Below, in pieces: positions 45,647 to 54,942 of a stretch of DNA of 64,000 nt. Where the stretch lies: positions 544,001 through 608,000 of the forward strand of contig JADJSX010000006.1 of assembly GCA_016711485.1 (NCBI GenBank), in the 5' to 3' direction. The stretch is from Leptospiraceae bacterium. Lineage in GTDB: Bacteria > Spirochaetota > Leptospiria > Leptospirales > Leptospiraceae. Made by a program: the position numbers and the translations under genes. The notes under the pieces were generated by a model that did not search any database, was not told the DNA's origin, and saw only the letters and a program-made list of their open reading frames with translations. Each line of letters begins with the position of its first letter. Position 1 is the stretch's first letter.

Positions 45647-47395
45647 ATGGCAACTGACCCAATACAATCTCCAGATTTGAGAACGGTTCGACTGAATTCC
45701 GCTTCCGATATACCAAAAGACTTTAAAATACATACTGATGTAAATCGCTGGAATCCATTTAAAAGGGTTCCTATTCTGAATTGGTATATAATGGCGGAAA
45801 TACTTGGGCCTTTTTTAGTGGCGCTGGCATTTTTCACAACCATTTATATGAGTATGGCTCTTCAGAAAATGGTAGGTTTATTTGTAGGTAAGGGTGTTGA
45901 TTTTTTTAGACTTTTGGATTATTTCGGTTATTTGCTCGGAAATACTTTACCATCTACAATTCCAATGGCTTGTCTTATGAGTGGGATTATGGCTGCAGGT
46001 AGGTTGTCAGGTGATTCAGAAATTACCGCAATGCGATCTGCTGGTGTTAGTTTTGGTAGAATTTATGCAAATTTTTTAATCTTCGGATTCTTAACAGCCT
46101 TGGTAGTAGGTTATTTAAATTTTTATTTAGCTCCAGAAAATACTCGAAAAATGAATGAATTTAATAATTGGATAGCAGCGTATAATCCAATGTTAGCCGT
46201 AACTCCGGGGCAATTCAGTGGAGACCACACACAGGAATTATTTCAAAAAAAAGGTAGAACATTATATACAGAGGGTATGAATCGAGATACTGCAAGTCTT
46301 TCTGGAGTTCAGATTCGAGAATGGGAAATTTACCTAGAAGGAAACGATTTTATACAACATAATAATATCACAATTCCAATGGGCGGATCGAGGGTAACGC
46401 AGATTATCTCCGCAAAAACTGGTATAATCATTGAAAAGAAAAATTCTAAAGGAGAGTATGAAAAATCAGTTCGTTTGAAAGATGGATTTGTTCTCGAATG
46501 GAATGAAAAAAAAGATGGTTTTGTCATTACCAATTTTATGGGCGGAGAAATGGATTATAACATTCCGACTGAAAAAGAAAAAACTATAATTGGATTTAAT
46601 ATTAAGCCAGATACATTTTCATTTCCACTATTAGTTAAAATAAGAAACAGTATAGAATCAGAAGGTTTAGAAGAAATTCCGGGTCTTGAAATTTTAAAAG
46701 AAATGAATATCAAAATAAAAGGTGTAAACGGATTAACTGAATTAGTCGAAAAAATGAAAATGGAGATAGTAATTGATTCTCAAAAAGGAAATGTTTCTTC
46801 TTCCGATATGAGTAATCGTTATGCGGTATTCACTCAGCTTCAGGGACTTTTAAAGGATACCAAAAAGACACTAATCGCATTTAACATTGAAATTCATAGA
46901 CGGTTAGCGATGCCCGTTTCGTGCCAAATATTCTTCTTTTTATCCTTTCCGCTTGGACTGGTTGTAAAACGATCCGGAAAAGGTATGAGTTTTACACTTG
47001 CGATAGTGTTTTTATTTATATACAATGCTTTTTTTATTTTAGGGAATGGGATTTCCTATAAGTCAAATGTTCCGGATTGGATTGGACCTTGGAGTGCAAA
47101 TATTGTTATAGCTTGTATTAGTGTTTATATTATGGCATCTAGAACTGATATTAGTTTAAGAGATACATTTATTGGAAAACTTGGAATATGGATATGGAGA
47201 CATCTCGGACCGAAAATCGAGATTTTGAAAAAAAAATCATCCCCTCACTGGAATCGAGTTAAATTAAAATTAGCTCCAATCACAAATCCAATTGGTAAAA
47301 TTATGAAATATATTTTTACTATTCTATTTTTTCCTTTTGTGTTTTTATTCCGAAAAATTGTAGTTTTAAAGAATCGTTTTAGTAAAAAAGAATAA
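45647..47395 (+). CDS. LptF/LptG family permease
   Basis: A 582-residue protein of the YjgP/YjgQ family. An N-terminal group of three or four helices (about residues 45-165), a long periplasmic beta-jellyroll region (about 170-410) and a C-terminal group of helices (about 415-505) match LptF/LptG, the permease subunits that extract LPS for transport to the outer membrane. SGIMAAGRLSGDSEITAMRSAGVSF is the recognisable family motif. Compared with E. coli LptF (about 366 residues) the periplasmic part and the basic C-terminal tail are enlarged. The partner permease and LptB are not in this window. Confidence 0.88.
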   Translation: MATDPIQSPDLRTVRLNSASDIPKDFKIHTDVNRWNPFKRVPILNWYIMAEILGPFLVALAFFTTIYMSMALQKMVGLFVGKGVDFFRLLDYFGYLLGNTLPSTIPMACLMSGIMAAGRLSGDSEITAMRSAGVSFGRIYANFLIFGFLTALVVGYLNFYLAPENTRKMNEFNNWIAAYNPMLAVTPGQFSGDHTQELFQKKGRTLYTEGMNRDTASLSGVQIREWEIYLEGNDFIQHNNITIPMGGSRVTQIISAKTGIIIEKKNSKGEYEKSVRLKDGFVLEWNEKKDGFVITNFMGGEMDYNIPTEKEKTIIGFNIKPDTFSFPLLVKIRNSIESEGLEEIPGLEILKEMNIKIKGVNGLTELVEKMKMEIVIDSQKGNVSSSDMSNRYAVFTQLQGLLKDTKKTLIAFNIEIHRRLAMPVSCQIFFFLSFPLGLVVKRSGKGMSFTLAIVFLFIYNAFFILGNGISYKSNVPDWIGPWSANIVIACISVYIMASRTDISLRDTFIGKLGIWIWRHLGPKIEILKKKSSPHWNRVKLKLAPITNPIGKIMKYIFTILFFPFVFLFRKIVVLKNRFSKKE

Positions 47396-47402
47396 TCTAA
47401 CT

Positions 47403-47643
47403 AACTCACCTTACAATTGCTATTATCATTTCTTTCTTAAAAAGAAATGATTGAGTTTGCGTGAGCCCAGCCTGGACTTGATGGTGGCACCTAGCGGTGG
47501 GCTTGTCCCCCCTTTCGCTTAGTCGCTCACCTTCAGCCAAGCTATCGCAGGCTATTGATTCTATTAATTCATTAGCATTTTCTAATATTTTTAAATTATA
47601 TTTCATTTTCGTAATTTTCCTATTTTGCGTAACGTCAGTAACT
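47403..47643 (-). repeat. Dispersed intergenic repeat R2, copy B
   Basis: This copy runs from AACTCACCTTACAATTGC to TTGCGTAACGTCAGTAACT, in opposite orientation to copies A and C. It carries the shortened hairpin (47427-47453), an uninterrupted CTAGGT target site (CACCTAGCGGTG on the plus strand) and an extra segment of about 45 bases (around 47508-47550) relative to copy A. It fills the gap between the convergent LptF/G and pgsA genes. Two reading frames of 62 and 66 codons within it are translated repeat. Confidence 0.72.
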
Positions 47644-47715
47644 AATATTCATTTAAGGTATAAATTTTCCTCTACTGCTCTCTAAATAGACGCATCTACT
47701 ATCAACACATATATT

Positions 47716-48309
47716 CTAATTCCTAATTGTGTCCCAAAAACTTTTTAGATACACAATCGAACCAAAGAATACAACTGAAATTAATATATATCCAGATATT
47801 GCAGGTAAGTTGATTAAAAAATTTGGAAATATCTCTGGAAAAATAGGCATTGTCAAATATTGTAAAACACAAACAGCTACAAGGGTTACTTGTGTTTTGC
47901 CCCAAATATTCGGTTTTCCAAGGATTCCCTTTTTAAAATATAAATATAATCCTACCCAAACTCCAAATAATTCACGAAGAATATAAAGAAGTAATATCCA
48001 AAGAGGAAAATTAAAATATACCGTAATAGTAGAAAGTCCACCAATTGTAACAATTTTATCGGAAACGGGATCTAAATACCTACCTAGAATACTTTCTTCC
48101 TTTAACACTCTTGCCAAATACCCATCCAAAAAATCTGATATTACGACTAGAATGCATAACAAAATTAATAAAGAATAATATTTAATTGATGGGAGATTTT
48201 TGCTGTAAGAATCTGTAAACTCGACAAAAAAAGGCAATAAAAATGCTCTAAAAGTTGATAGAAAATTTGGAATTGTAAATACTTTATCCTTTAATTTTTC
48301 ATCATTCAT
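47716..48309 (-). CDS. pgsA: CDP-diacylglycerol-glycerol-3-phosphate 3-phosphatidyltransferase
   Basis: A 197-residue CDP-alcohol phosphatidyltransferase with about five helices. The catalytic motif DGYLAR-x8-G-x3-D-x3-D is complete (DFLDGYLARVLKEESILGRY followed by LDPVSDK, about residues 62-89). PgsA makes phosphatidylglycerol phosphate, the precursor of phosphatidylglycerol and cardiolipin; other CDP-alcohol substrates are possible because the motif is shared. The ATG at 48309 overlaps the SET gene's stop by eight bases, so translation is coupled. Confidence 0.88.
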   Translation of the reverse strand: MNDEKLKDKVFTIPNFLSTFRAFLLPFFVEFTDSYSKNLPSIKYYSLLILLCILVVISDFLDGYLARVLKEESILGRYLDPVSDKIVTIGGLSTITVYFNFPLWILLLYILRELFGVWVGLYLYFKKGILGKPNIWGKTQVTLVAVCVLQYLTMPIFPEIFPNFLINLPAISGYILISVVFFGSIVYLKSFWDTIRN

Positions 48310-48844
48310 CTTTTATAATTTTATTTTGAATGTAAAGAGACATGTATCCATCGTATTTTTTTTGGATCTCTAGATTTTTCCAATCATTACCAGTAAATTG
48401 TTTTCTACAAGTTTCTTTGTGGCAGTGTAATTCTACGGAATAATCTGGATTCGTCTCAGTCATCGCATAATCAAAAGTTAACTCTTCGCCTGGACTTATA
48501 TCTTTTAATGCTACAAATACAATTTGTCCACGTACACCACAGTTTGGCTCACAACAATGATTCATTCTCCAATCATCGCTTGGATTTTCAGGATTCAATG
48601 GGCAAATTAAAAATCCTTTTTCAATATAATAACTGTAATCCCCAAATCCTTTTTTTTCTACTAAATCTTCGTGCTGTTTTTCTGTTAAAATTAACCCGCC
48701 CGATATACTTACGATTTCATCTTTTTTAATGAGCTCTTTGGCTATTAAACCATAACCCTTTTCTCCGAAATGGATTTTTTCTACTTTCGAACTTACATAA
48801 CTTTCTGATTTTACAGCTTTTAAAATTTCTTCTGAGTATAACAA
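48302..48844 (-). CDS. SET domain protein
   Basis: A 180-residue protein essentially made of a SET domain: KIHFGEKGYGLIAKELIKKDEIV at the start, MNHCCEPNCGVRG (the NHxCxPN motif) and GEELTFDYAM (the ELTxDY motif), then a post-SET-like CHKETCRKQFTG. These motifs are those of lysine methyltransferases; bacterial examples modify ribosomal or DNA-binding proteins or are uncharacterised. It starts with TTG directly after the stop of the FHA gene; GAGG nine bases upstream supports this. Co-transcribed with pgsA. Confidence 0.86.
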   Translation of the reverse strand: MLYSEEILKAVKSESYVSSKVEKIHFGEKGYGLIAKELIKKDEIVSISGGLILTEKQHEDLVEKKGFGDYSYYIEKGFLICPLNPENPSDDWRMNHCCEPNCGVRGQIVFVALKDISPGEELTFDYAMTETNPDYSVELHCHKETCRKQFTGNDWKNLEIQKKYDGYMSLYIQNKIIKDE

Positions 48845-50383
48845 TTATTTGCCTCTAAATAATAGGAGAGTATTACCTATTTTAATTTCATCGAAATCAT
48901 ACAACGCTTTAGGGCGAAGTAATTTTTTTCCATTTAAAAATACACCGGTTTTTGATACAGTATCAAATAATATAAAAGAATTTTTTACCCGTTTAATTTT
49001 GGCATGCATAGGACTCAAACTAGAATCCCAAAGAACTAAATCGTTTGATGGAGTTCCACCTATGGTGATCTCAGATTTATTAATTGTAAATTGTCGTCCT
49101 GGATTTGGACCTTCTTTTAAAATTAAAATTCCTTTTTCATAAGTTTCTGCCTTTTCAAGAACGTCAGCAGAAACTTCATAGGATTCTTCTTTAAAAGTTT
49201 TTGTTAGAGTCGCAGTATTACTATTTGAGATTGAAGAATCGGAATTATAAGAATATAAGTCTTCGTCTTCGTCAGGTTCAATTTCTACTTCTTCATAAGT
49301 AGAATATTTTTTAAATGTAGGATTATCTGTTGTCTCTGCTACGATGTTTTCATGGTAGTAAAGATCGTTTTTTAAAAGTTCTTCTTCTCTGAGTCTCCTT
49401 TCTTCAGCGGCTAATCTAGCATTATTTCTTTTTGTGATCGCATACAATAACAGAATACAAATCATTAAAACTAAACCCATAAAGGAATAGAAAAATTCTA
49501 TATTAGAGAATTTAGATTTTGTATATGTAATTAGCGTTAAATCATATTTAGCCTTAAAATCATTTTCTCCTACTTTTAAATTTATTTGTACGGAACTTGG
49601 TTTAAGAGACTTCGAATTTTCTGCAAATGGCGATTTATATTCTATAATGGGAGGCATTTTGCGAAAAGAATATAGTTGAGTTTGCATTGCCGCAATGGAT
49701 GTATTTTTTTCAATTGGATAAAATTCTCCGCCACTATAATCGGAAAGATTAATGTATTTTTTTTCACTTAAAGCTAATATATTGATTGGGAATTTAGCTG
49801 ATCTTGATTTTTTAATTACACTTGCAATTGGATCATCCACTTCCACGTCTTTATCTGTACTAATTACAAAAAGTAAATTTGGTATATCATCTGCTCTAAG
49901 TTGTGATAACAAAAAATTTAAAGCATAATTTGTCCGATTTCCTTCTCCTTGTACAAGTGAATCTATTTTCTCCAAGGCTTCCATTTTATCCATATTTAGA
50001 TTCAAAAAAGATGTATCTTTTCCAAATACATGTATTCCTACTTTATCATCCTTGTTCAGACTTTGTACGAATGAGGACGCGAGTTGTTTTGAATACTGAA
50101 GTCTATCGCTTTCATTTGATGTTTGAATCGATAAAATTAAACGAATCGGCCGTAGTTGGTTAGATTTTAAAATACTAATTGTAGGGATTTGTTTTGTGAA
50201 TCCTTCTCGAGTTTCGGTGATATTGATGTTTTCGCCTTGTAAGGGTCGTGATTTATTTTCTCGCACATAAATATGTACCAATGGGTATTTGTCTGCATCC
50301 ACTTTTTCTAATAGTACTTTAGAGTCTGCGGAGAGTCCAATCCAAGAAAAAAGAAAAACAAAAATTAGGTTTTTAAAATTCAA
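48845..50383 (-). CDS. Transmembrane VWA-FHA protein
   Basis: A 512-residue protein with a signal peptide (about 1-19). An extracytoplasmic von Willebrand A-like domain follows (about 55-240, with strands such as PIRLILSIQTSNESDRLQY and DKVGIHVFGKDTSF). There is one transmembrane helix (about 302-322, FYSFMGLVLMICILLLYAI) and a cytoplasmic part with an acidic linker and a C-terminal FHA domain (about 415-510; GGTPSNDLVLWDSSLSPMHA). FHA domains bind phosphothreonine, so the protein could carry information across the inner membrane in a Ser/Thr kinase pathway. The first gene of a run continuing into SET and pgsA; no kinase gene is adjacent. Confidence 0.85.
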   Translation of the reverse strand: MNFKNLIFVFLFSWIGLSADSKVLLEKVDADKYPLVHIYVRENKSRPLQGENINITETREGFTKQIPTISILKSNQLRPIRLILSIQTSNESDRLQYSKQLASSFVQSLNKDDKVGIHVFGKDTSFLNLNMDKMEALEKIDSLVQGEGNRTNYALNFLLSQLRADDIPNLLFVISTDKDVEVDDPIASVIKKSRSAKFPINILALSEKKYINLSDYSGGEFYPIEKNTSIAAMQTQLYSFRKMPPIIEYKSPFAENSKSLKPSSVQINLKVGENDFKAKYDLTLITYTKSKFSNIEFFYSFMGLVLMICILLLYAITKRNNARLAAEERRLREEELLKNDLYYHENIVAETTDNPTFKKYSTYEEVEIEPDEDEDLYSYNSDSSISNSNTATLTKTFKEESYEVSADVLEKAETYEKGILILKEGPNPGRQFTINKSEITIGGTPSNDLVLWDSSLSPMHAKIKRVKNSFILFDTVSKTGVFLNGKKLLRPKALYDFDEIKIGNTLLLFRGK

Positions 50384-50407
50384 AATTTACCTCTTTTAAT
50401 CCGTTCA

Positions 50408-51169
50408 CTATGATTTTAAAACTAATCTTTGTGAATATTCGGATTGTAATTTATTCATATCCTTATTTAGTAAAGTGATTTTTTCAATTAATTCGCCTAA
50501 TTTTAAAACTGTAACATCATCGGCTAATTCTTTCACAATACGCATATCGTGAGTAATTAAAACTAGACCTATTCCTCTATCTTTTATAAGGGAATAGAGT
50601 AGTTTTAGAGTACGCTGCTCGTTAATAGAATCTAAAGCAGTAGTAGGTTCATCTGCTACCACAATTTCAGGCTCAACGGCAATTGCCATAGAAATTAAAA
50701 CCCTTTGTTTTTCACCGCCCGATAGGTTTTTGGGAATAGACCGGTAGGTTTTTGTTATATCTCTTATTTGAACTTTTTCCAAGATTTCACAGATGGATTT
50801 TTCATTGGCTAAAGTTGGCGCTTTTAGACGAAAATAATCCTTCATTTGATCACCCATCGGGATAAATGGATGAAAGGATTTACCGGGATTTTGGGGAATT
50901 AGACAGATTTTTTTTCCTCTAATATCTACCCAATCTTTTTCGGAATAATCAAAATAAGATTTACCTAAAATATTATATGAATCAAAGTCTAAACTAAGAT
51001 GTGGATGCGTTAAACGAAATAAAGAAGTGGCAAACGATGTTTTTCCGCTTCCAGATTCACCAATCAAAGCATGAATTGAGTCTTTTTTTAAAATAAAATC
51101 AAAGTTATGTAAAATATGTCTTCCCGAATTGTCCTTTATACACAATCCTTTTACTTCAAGCAAATTCAT
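50408..51169 (-). CDS. ABC transporter ATP-binding protein, oligopeptide (Dpp/Opp) type, lone subunit
   Basis: A 253-residue ATPase. Walker A GESGSGKT (about 38-45), the Q-loop LIPQNPGKSFHP, signature LSGGEKQR (about 148-155) and Walker B IVVADEPTTALD are all present. The NPGKSFHPF Q-loop and overall pattern are those of the DppD/OppD group. It lacks the C-terminal oligopeptide/dipeptide extension with cysteines of DppD, being about 70 residues shorter. No permease or binding-protein gene is nearby. The ATG overlaps the stop of the preceding gene of unknown function (ATGA), hinting that the pair works together. Confidence 0.88.
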   Translation of the reverse strand: MNLLEVKGLCIKDNSGRHILHNFDFILKKDSIHALIGESGSGKTSFATSLFRLTHPHLSLDFDSYNILGKSYFDYSEKDWVDIRGKKICLIPQNPGKSFHPFIPMGDQMKDYFRLKAPTLANEKSICEILEKVQIRDITKTYRSIPKNLSGGEKQRVLISMAIAVEPEIVVADEPTTALDSINEQRTLKLLYSLIKDRGIGLVLITHDMRIVKELADDVTVLKLGELIEKITLLNKDMNKLQSEYSQRLVLKS

Positions 51170-51930
51170 TTTTCACTATCCATCTTTTTCTTAATTTTTA
51201 AAATGTTTAGTTTGAAATCATTAATAGCTGTATCAAAATTCATTAAATTGATATTTTTGGAATTTGGATTCATATCCTCTGAAGTCACACCTTGGTTTAA
51301 GTAAAAAAGTTCGTCTGAAACAATCTGCTTTTGTTTTTTTGTTGCAACTTCAAGAAATACATTTTTAAAAGTATCACCTAGGCTAATCATTAAAACGGCA
51401 ATGTGATTTACACTCATATGTAAAAATAACATTTCTTTCCAATATCGATTCCATAGTAAAATTTCTTTCCAATTGAACTTATTTTTTTCATCAAGAATTT
51501 CTAATGCTTTGTCGTTTAAATTCAAATTTTTAAATCGATCTAAAATTCCTTTTAAACTAGAATGTTCGTTTTGGATGACACGATTTAACTCTGCTTCCGA
51601 AACTTGGATTAAACCAGTGATTTTTCCTTCGGCATTTGTTTGTAAATGGTTGGCTGTGCTTACAATGATAGAATATGATTTTCCATTTTTTTCAGTTCCT
51701 TCTAATTTATAAAGACCGTGACCATTTTTAGTCAATGAATACATATTTCTTTTTATAACTAAACCTGAATTTACTTTTAATGTAAGTAAAAAATCAGACA
51801 GTTTCAGTTTTAAATCTTCTAACTCTCTCTCCATTCCTTTCGGACGTTTCGGAGGTCTACGTGGTTTATCAAGAGTTTCCTCTGTGGCACGTTTAGGAAA
51901 AAATTTTTTAAAAAAGTTTTTAAGTTTCAT
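51166..51930 (-). CDS. Hypothetical cytoplasmic protein coupled to the ABC ATPase
   Basis: I do not recognise a family. From the ATG at 51930 the product has 254 residues, beginning with a basic stretch (MKLKNFFKKFFPKRATEE) and a proline/arginine-rich segment (DKPRRPPKRPKG). A central alpha/beta region follows and the C-terminus is helical, rich in Lys and Leu. No membrane span or export signal is evident. Upstream TTG (51966) and ATG (51936) starts are possible. It overlaps the glycosyltransferase gene by 11 bases and the ATPase gene by four, so the three form a coupled set. Confidence 0.75.
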   Translation of the reverse strand: MKLKNFFKKFFPKRATEETLDKPRRPPKRPKGMERELEDLKLKLSDFLLTLKVNSGLVIKRNMYSLTKNGHGLYKLEGTEKNGKSYSIIVSTANHLQTNAEGKITGLIQVSEAELNRVIQNEHSSLKGILDRFKNLNLNDKALEILDEKNKFNWKEILLWNRYWKEMLFLHMSVNHIAVLMISLGDTFKNVFLEVATKKQKQIVSDELFYLNQGVTSEDMNPNSKNINLMNFDTAINDFKLNILKIKKKMDSEK

Positions 51931-52741
51931 TTCCATAGTCCGGGCGTATATTGGAAGGTCTTTCAATCATTTTATTTTTTATTTCGTACATTTTGGCAGT
52001 TTTTAAAAAAGTAGAGTAGGCGGAGGATACAGCGATAGTAAATCCTGGGTACCCATCTAAAAATCCTAATTTGAAAATATAAATTTCTAAAAATTTCGTA
52101 ATCGGTTTAATTATGGAACGTAGAACGGAAAAAGAATTTCCTTTTCTAAATCTTGTGAAAGCAACAATCGAAGAAAATTTATTTATTGTATCTACTTGGT
52201 GAGATAAATCTTTAAAGGAATAGTGTATAATATCGCCTTTTAGTTTTTTTCCGTTTCCGATAATTTCTATATAATCATGTGGATTTTCACCAGTCCATTT
52301 AGCGAATCCTTTTCGGAAAAAACGATACCGATACAATGGATACCAGCCAGAGTGATAGATAAATTTCCCCATATGAAACGTTAGACGGGAAATTTTAAAT
52401 CCATTAATTCCATCTGATTTATTTAATACAGATGGAATATTTTGTAGAAGTTCAGGCGTAGCCCTTTCGTCTGCATCTAAAGATAGAATCCAGTCATTTT
52501 TACAAAGGGAAATAGCATCGTTTTTCTGTTCGATATGACCTTTAAATTTTTGAGTAAAGGTTTTGACTTTAGGAAAAGATTTTGCTATATTCAAAGTTTT
52601 GTCTGTACTAAAAGAATCTAATACAATAATCTCTTCACAGAGATCGTGAACGGATTTTATACAATCACCTATATTTGTTTCCTCATTATAAGTTATAATT
52701 GCAACTGAGAAGTTTATTTTTTTGTTTTCAATCTTGTCCAA
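51920..52741 (-). CDS. Family 2 glycosyltransferase (LPS core WaaE/LgtF-like)
   Basis: A 273-residue GT-A fold enzyme. The start SVAIITYNEETNIGDCIKSV, the metal-binding DxD-like LSLDADERA (about residues 88-96) and the GEFxxW-like segment (FAKWTGENPHDY) match the WaaE/LgtF-type glucosyltransferases of LPS inner core. It probably adds a hexose to a lipid-linked core sugar at the cytoplasmic face. The gene is divergent, with 27 bases between, from the O-antigen ligase gene at 52769, which supports a role in surface polysaccharide assembly. Confidence 0.88.
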   Translation of the reverse strand: MDKIENKKINFSVAIITYNEETNIGDCIKSVHDLCEEIIVLDSFSTDKTLNIAKSFPKVKTFTQKFKGHIEQKNDAISLCKNDWILSLDADERATPELLQNIPSVLNKSDGINGFKISRLTFHMGKFIYHSGWYPLYRYRFFRKGFAKWTGENPHDYIEIIGNGKKLKGDIIHYSFKDLSHQVDTINKFSSIVAFTRFRKGNSFSVLRSIIKPITKFLEIYIFKLGFLDGYPGFTIAVSSAYSTFLKTAKMYEIKNKMIERPSNIRPDYGNET

Positions 52742-52768
52742 TGGAAAAAACCCTGTACTACATCGATT

Positions 52769-54823
52769 ATGAACTCAAATAAATTGTCGGTCATTTTTTT
52801 AAACCTCTTCATTATAAGTTTTCCGCTATCTGTTACTTTGAGCCAGTCCTTTGGTGTGCTCTCTATCCTTTTTTTTCTACTGAATTCCATTCTAAATAAA
52901 AATCTGCTAGTTATTCTCAAAAACCGTGCATTTTTAGCTGGATTTTCTTTGTATTTCAGTATTTTGCCTTCTTTTTTTTGGAATCTTTCTAATTATGAAT
53001 CTTCGGTTCTTTCTATTCCATTGAAATCAGAATTATCAGATTTTTGGATGTCATTCTTAATTTTACCTTCTTTTTATCACATTCGAAATCTGGAACATAG
53101 AGATTCTATTTTTCGATCATTTTACATCTCTGCATTTTTAATTGTTCTGACTGGGTTGATATCTATCTTTACTCCGTTTCGATTAGCTCCATTTATTACA
53201 GCTGGATTCGTCGTAAAAGAGGGAGTTCGGTTGCAACATTTTGCGGGTGATATTCTTGGGATATATACGTATTTACCAATTGGGCTGATGAACACCCATT
53301 TGACGTTTGGTGGTTTATGTGGTTTGTTATTTCCGGGACTTTCCTTTCACTTAATTTTGGGAGCAAAAACAAGAAAATTTTGGAAGAATTTGATTCTTTT
53401 AATTTTTATAATTGTTTTCGGAATTGTTATTTTCTATAATCAAAGCCGCTCTATATGGCTGGGAATTGTATTTACTTTCGGAATAATTATTACTAAACTA
53501 GTTTACGATTCTAATTTTAAATTTCTAAATTGGAAATATGCAGTGTATGGTTTAGGAATTATATTTGTTATTTCCATTACCAGTATTTCTATTTATAAAA
53601 AAAATTGGTTATTGCAAAGAGCATTCCAAGAAAGTTTAGCAGATAATACGACTGAAAATCAAAGATATTTTATTTATAAAAATACAATGAGTCTTATTAA
53701 TGACCATTGGCTAATGGGAATTGGACCTGGTAGGTTTGAATCAGTTCACCGCGATAAATCAAATCAAATGATCCAAAAAAATGAACAACTTTGGTATGAA
53801 CTTTATATTACTCCAAGGCAACATGCACATCATGATTTATTACATTTTTATGCGATTGGAGGATTATTTGGATTAGTCGGTTTTCTATATTTTTGGTTTT
53901 ATTTATTTAAATTCTTTTTCAGAAGTTTACTAACAAAGGATAACGTCCTTTTCGGTGGATTACTTGTAATGTTTATTGCAGGGTTTTTTCAGTGTTATCT
54001 TTTAGACGATGAAGTTACTTTACCTTTTTTTGCGATTGTCGGATTTTTGGTTGGGAGTTTTCAGAAAGAGGAAAATAAAATAAGAAAATTAGTAGTATCT
54101 AGAAAAAAGAATAACAATTCTGATTCTTTTTATGTTGAGTCTACTTCATTCGAAAGTAGTTTTAATTTTTTAAAAAAATACCTTGGTTTTAAAATTTTTA
54201 ATATTTCTTTTGATGGAAAAAATATTTTGTATTTTCTATTTGTATTAACTCCTATCTTAATAAGTTTATTCTATATTTTTTTCAAAATCCGATTAGAGCC
54301 TATGCAAGTTTATAAAAGAAAAGTTACTATTCATAATCTAGAAGACAAAAAATACATTTATCAAAGCCTTAGCGGAAAACAAACAGTATACCCAACAGTT
54401 CATATGACAGAAAATAACTTTATTCGGATTGAAGGTTGTCTATCGCATAGATTTACAAATCCAATTTCAATACGAAATACTCCCTATATATTTGAACTAA
54501 TTTTTTTAGAAGATACTCAGAATCCTCCGAAGGACGTGGTCGTTCGTATTATCGAGAGAGATAGTTTTGATCAGGATAAATTGTACAAAGTGCATAAATT
54601 AAAACCTATAGGTATCGAATTAATTTTTCCAATTATGAGTAGCGGGAAGAATCTAATTAAAATTGAGGATTCAGAAATATACTCGAATGTTTTAGAATCA
54701 AATCAGTTTCCACAGAATATATATTTTCGAGATTTCGAATTACAATTTCGCGGATTTGATAAATCGAAAGATTTTTTTGATCTACCTATTATAAACTTTG
54801 GAAATCTATGTGATTTGAATTGA
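52769..54823 (+). CDS. O-antigen ligase/polymerase family protein with C-terminal extension
   Basis: A 684-residue protein with 10-12 helices in its first 430 residues. The Wzy_C/WaaL-type periplasmic loop has the NQSRSIWLGI, GPGRFESVHRD and HHDLLHFYAIGGLFGL motifs, which carry the Arg and His residues needed for glycan transfer. After a further helix (about 487-507) comes a polar domain of about 180 residues, beta-rich, presumably periplasmic and unusual for the family. It would join O-antigen to lipid A-core or polymerise repeat units. The ATG at 52769 is only 27 bases from the divergent glycosyltransferase start, so the two promoters must overlap within coding sequence or be shared. Confidence 0.87.
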   Translation: MNSNKLSVIFLNLFIISFPLSVTLSQSFGVLSILFFLLNSILNKNLLVILKNRAFLAGFSLYFSILPSFFWNLSNYESSVLSIPLKSELSDFWMSFLILPSFYHIRNLEHRDSIFRSFYISAFLIVLTGLISIFTPFRLAPFITAGFVVKEGVRLQHFAGDILGIYTYLPIGLMNTHLTFGGLCGLLFPGLSFHLILGAKTRKFWKNLILLIFIIVFGIVIFYNQSRSIWLGIVFTFGIIITKLVYDSNFKFLNWKYAVYGLGIIFVISITSISIYKKNWLLQRAFQESLADNTTENQRYFIYKNTMSLINDHWLMGIGPGRFESVHRDKSNQMIQKNEQLWYELYITPRQHAHHDLLHFYAIGGLFGLVGFLYFWFYLFKFFFRSLLTKDNVLFGGLLVMFIAGFFQCYLLDDEVTLPFFAIVGFLVGSFQKEENKIRKLVVSRKKNNNSDSFYVESTSFESSFNFLKKYLGFKIFNISFDGKNILYFLFVLTPILISLFYIFFKIRLEPMQVYKRKVTIHNLEDKKYIYQSLSGKQTVYPTVHMTENNFIRIEGCLSHRFTNPISIRNTPYIFELIFLEDTQNPPKDVVVRIIERDSFDQDKLYKVHKLKPIGIELIFPIMSSGKNLIKIEDSEIYSNVLESNQFPQNIYFRDFELQFRGFDKSKDFFDLPIINFGNLCDLN

Positions 54824-54942
54824 ATTTTTTAGATCTGGATTATAATCAGAGAATTATTTACAATATTACACAAAATTTTGAGATTTATTGGTAAGACAAA
54901 CAAAGTAGAATATATAATAAAACAAGTGAGCCATAGATTAAT

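Noticed and set aside
47406..47685. Two overlapping reading frames of 66 and 62 codons on opposite strands
   Set aside because: Both are translations of repeat R2 copy B.
52714..52920. Minus-strand frame of 68 codons across the glycosyltransferase/ligase divergence
   Set aside because: Mostly antisense to the ligase start, with no ribosome binding site and no recognisable family.
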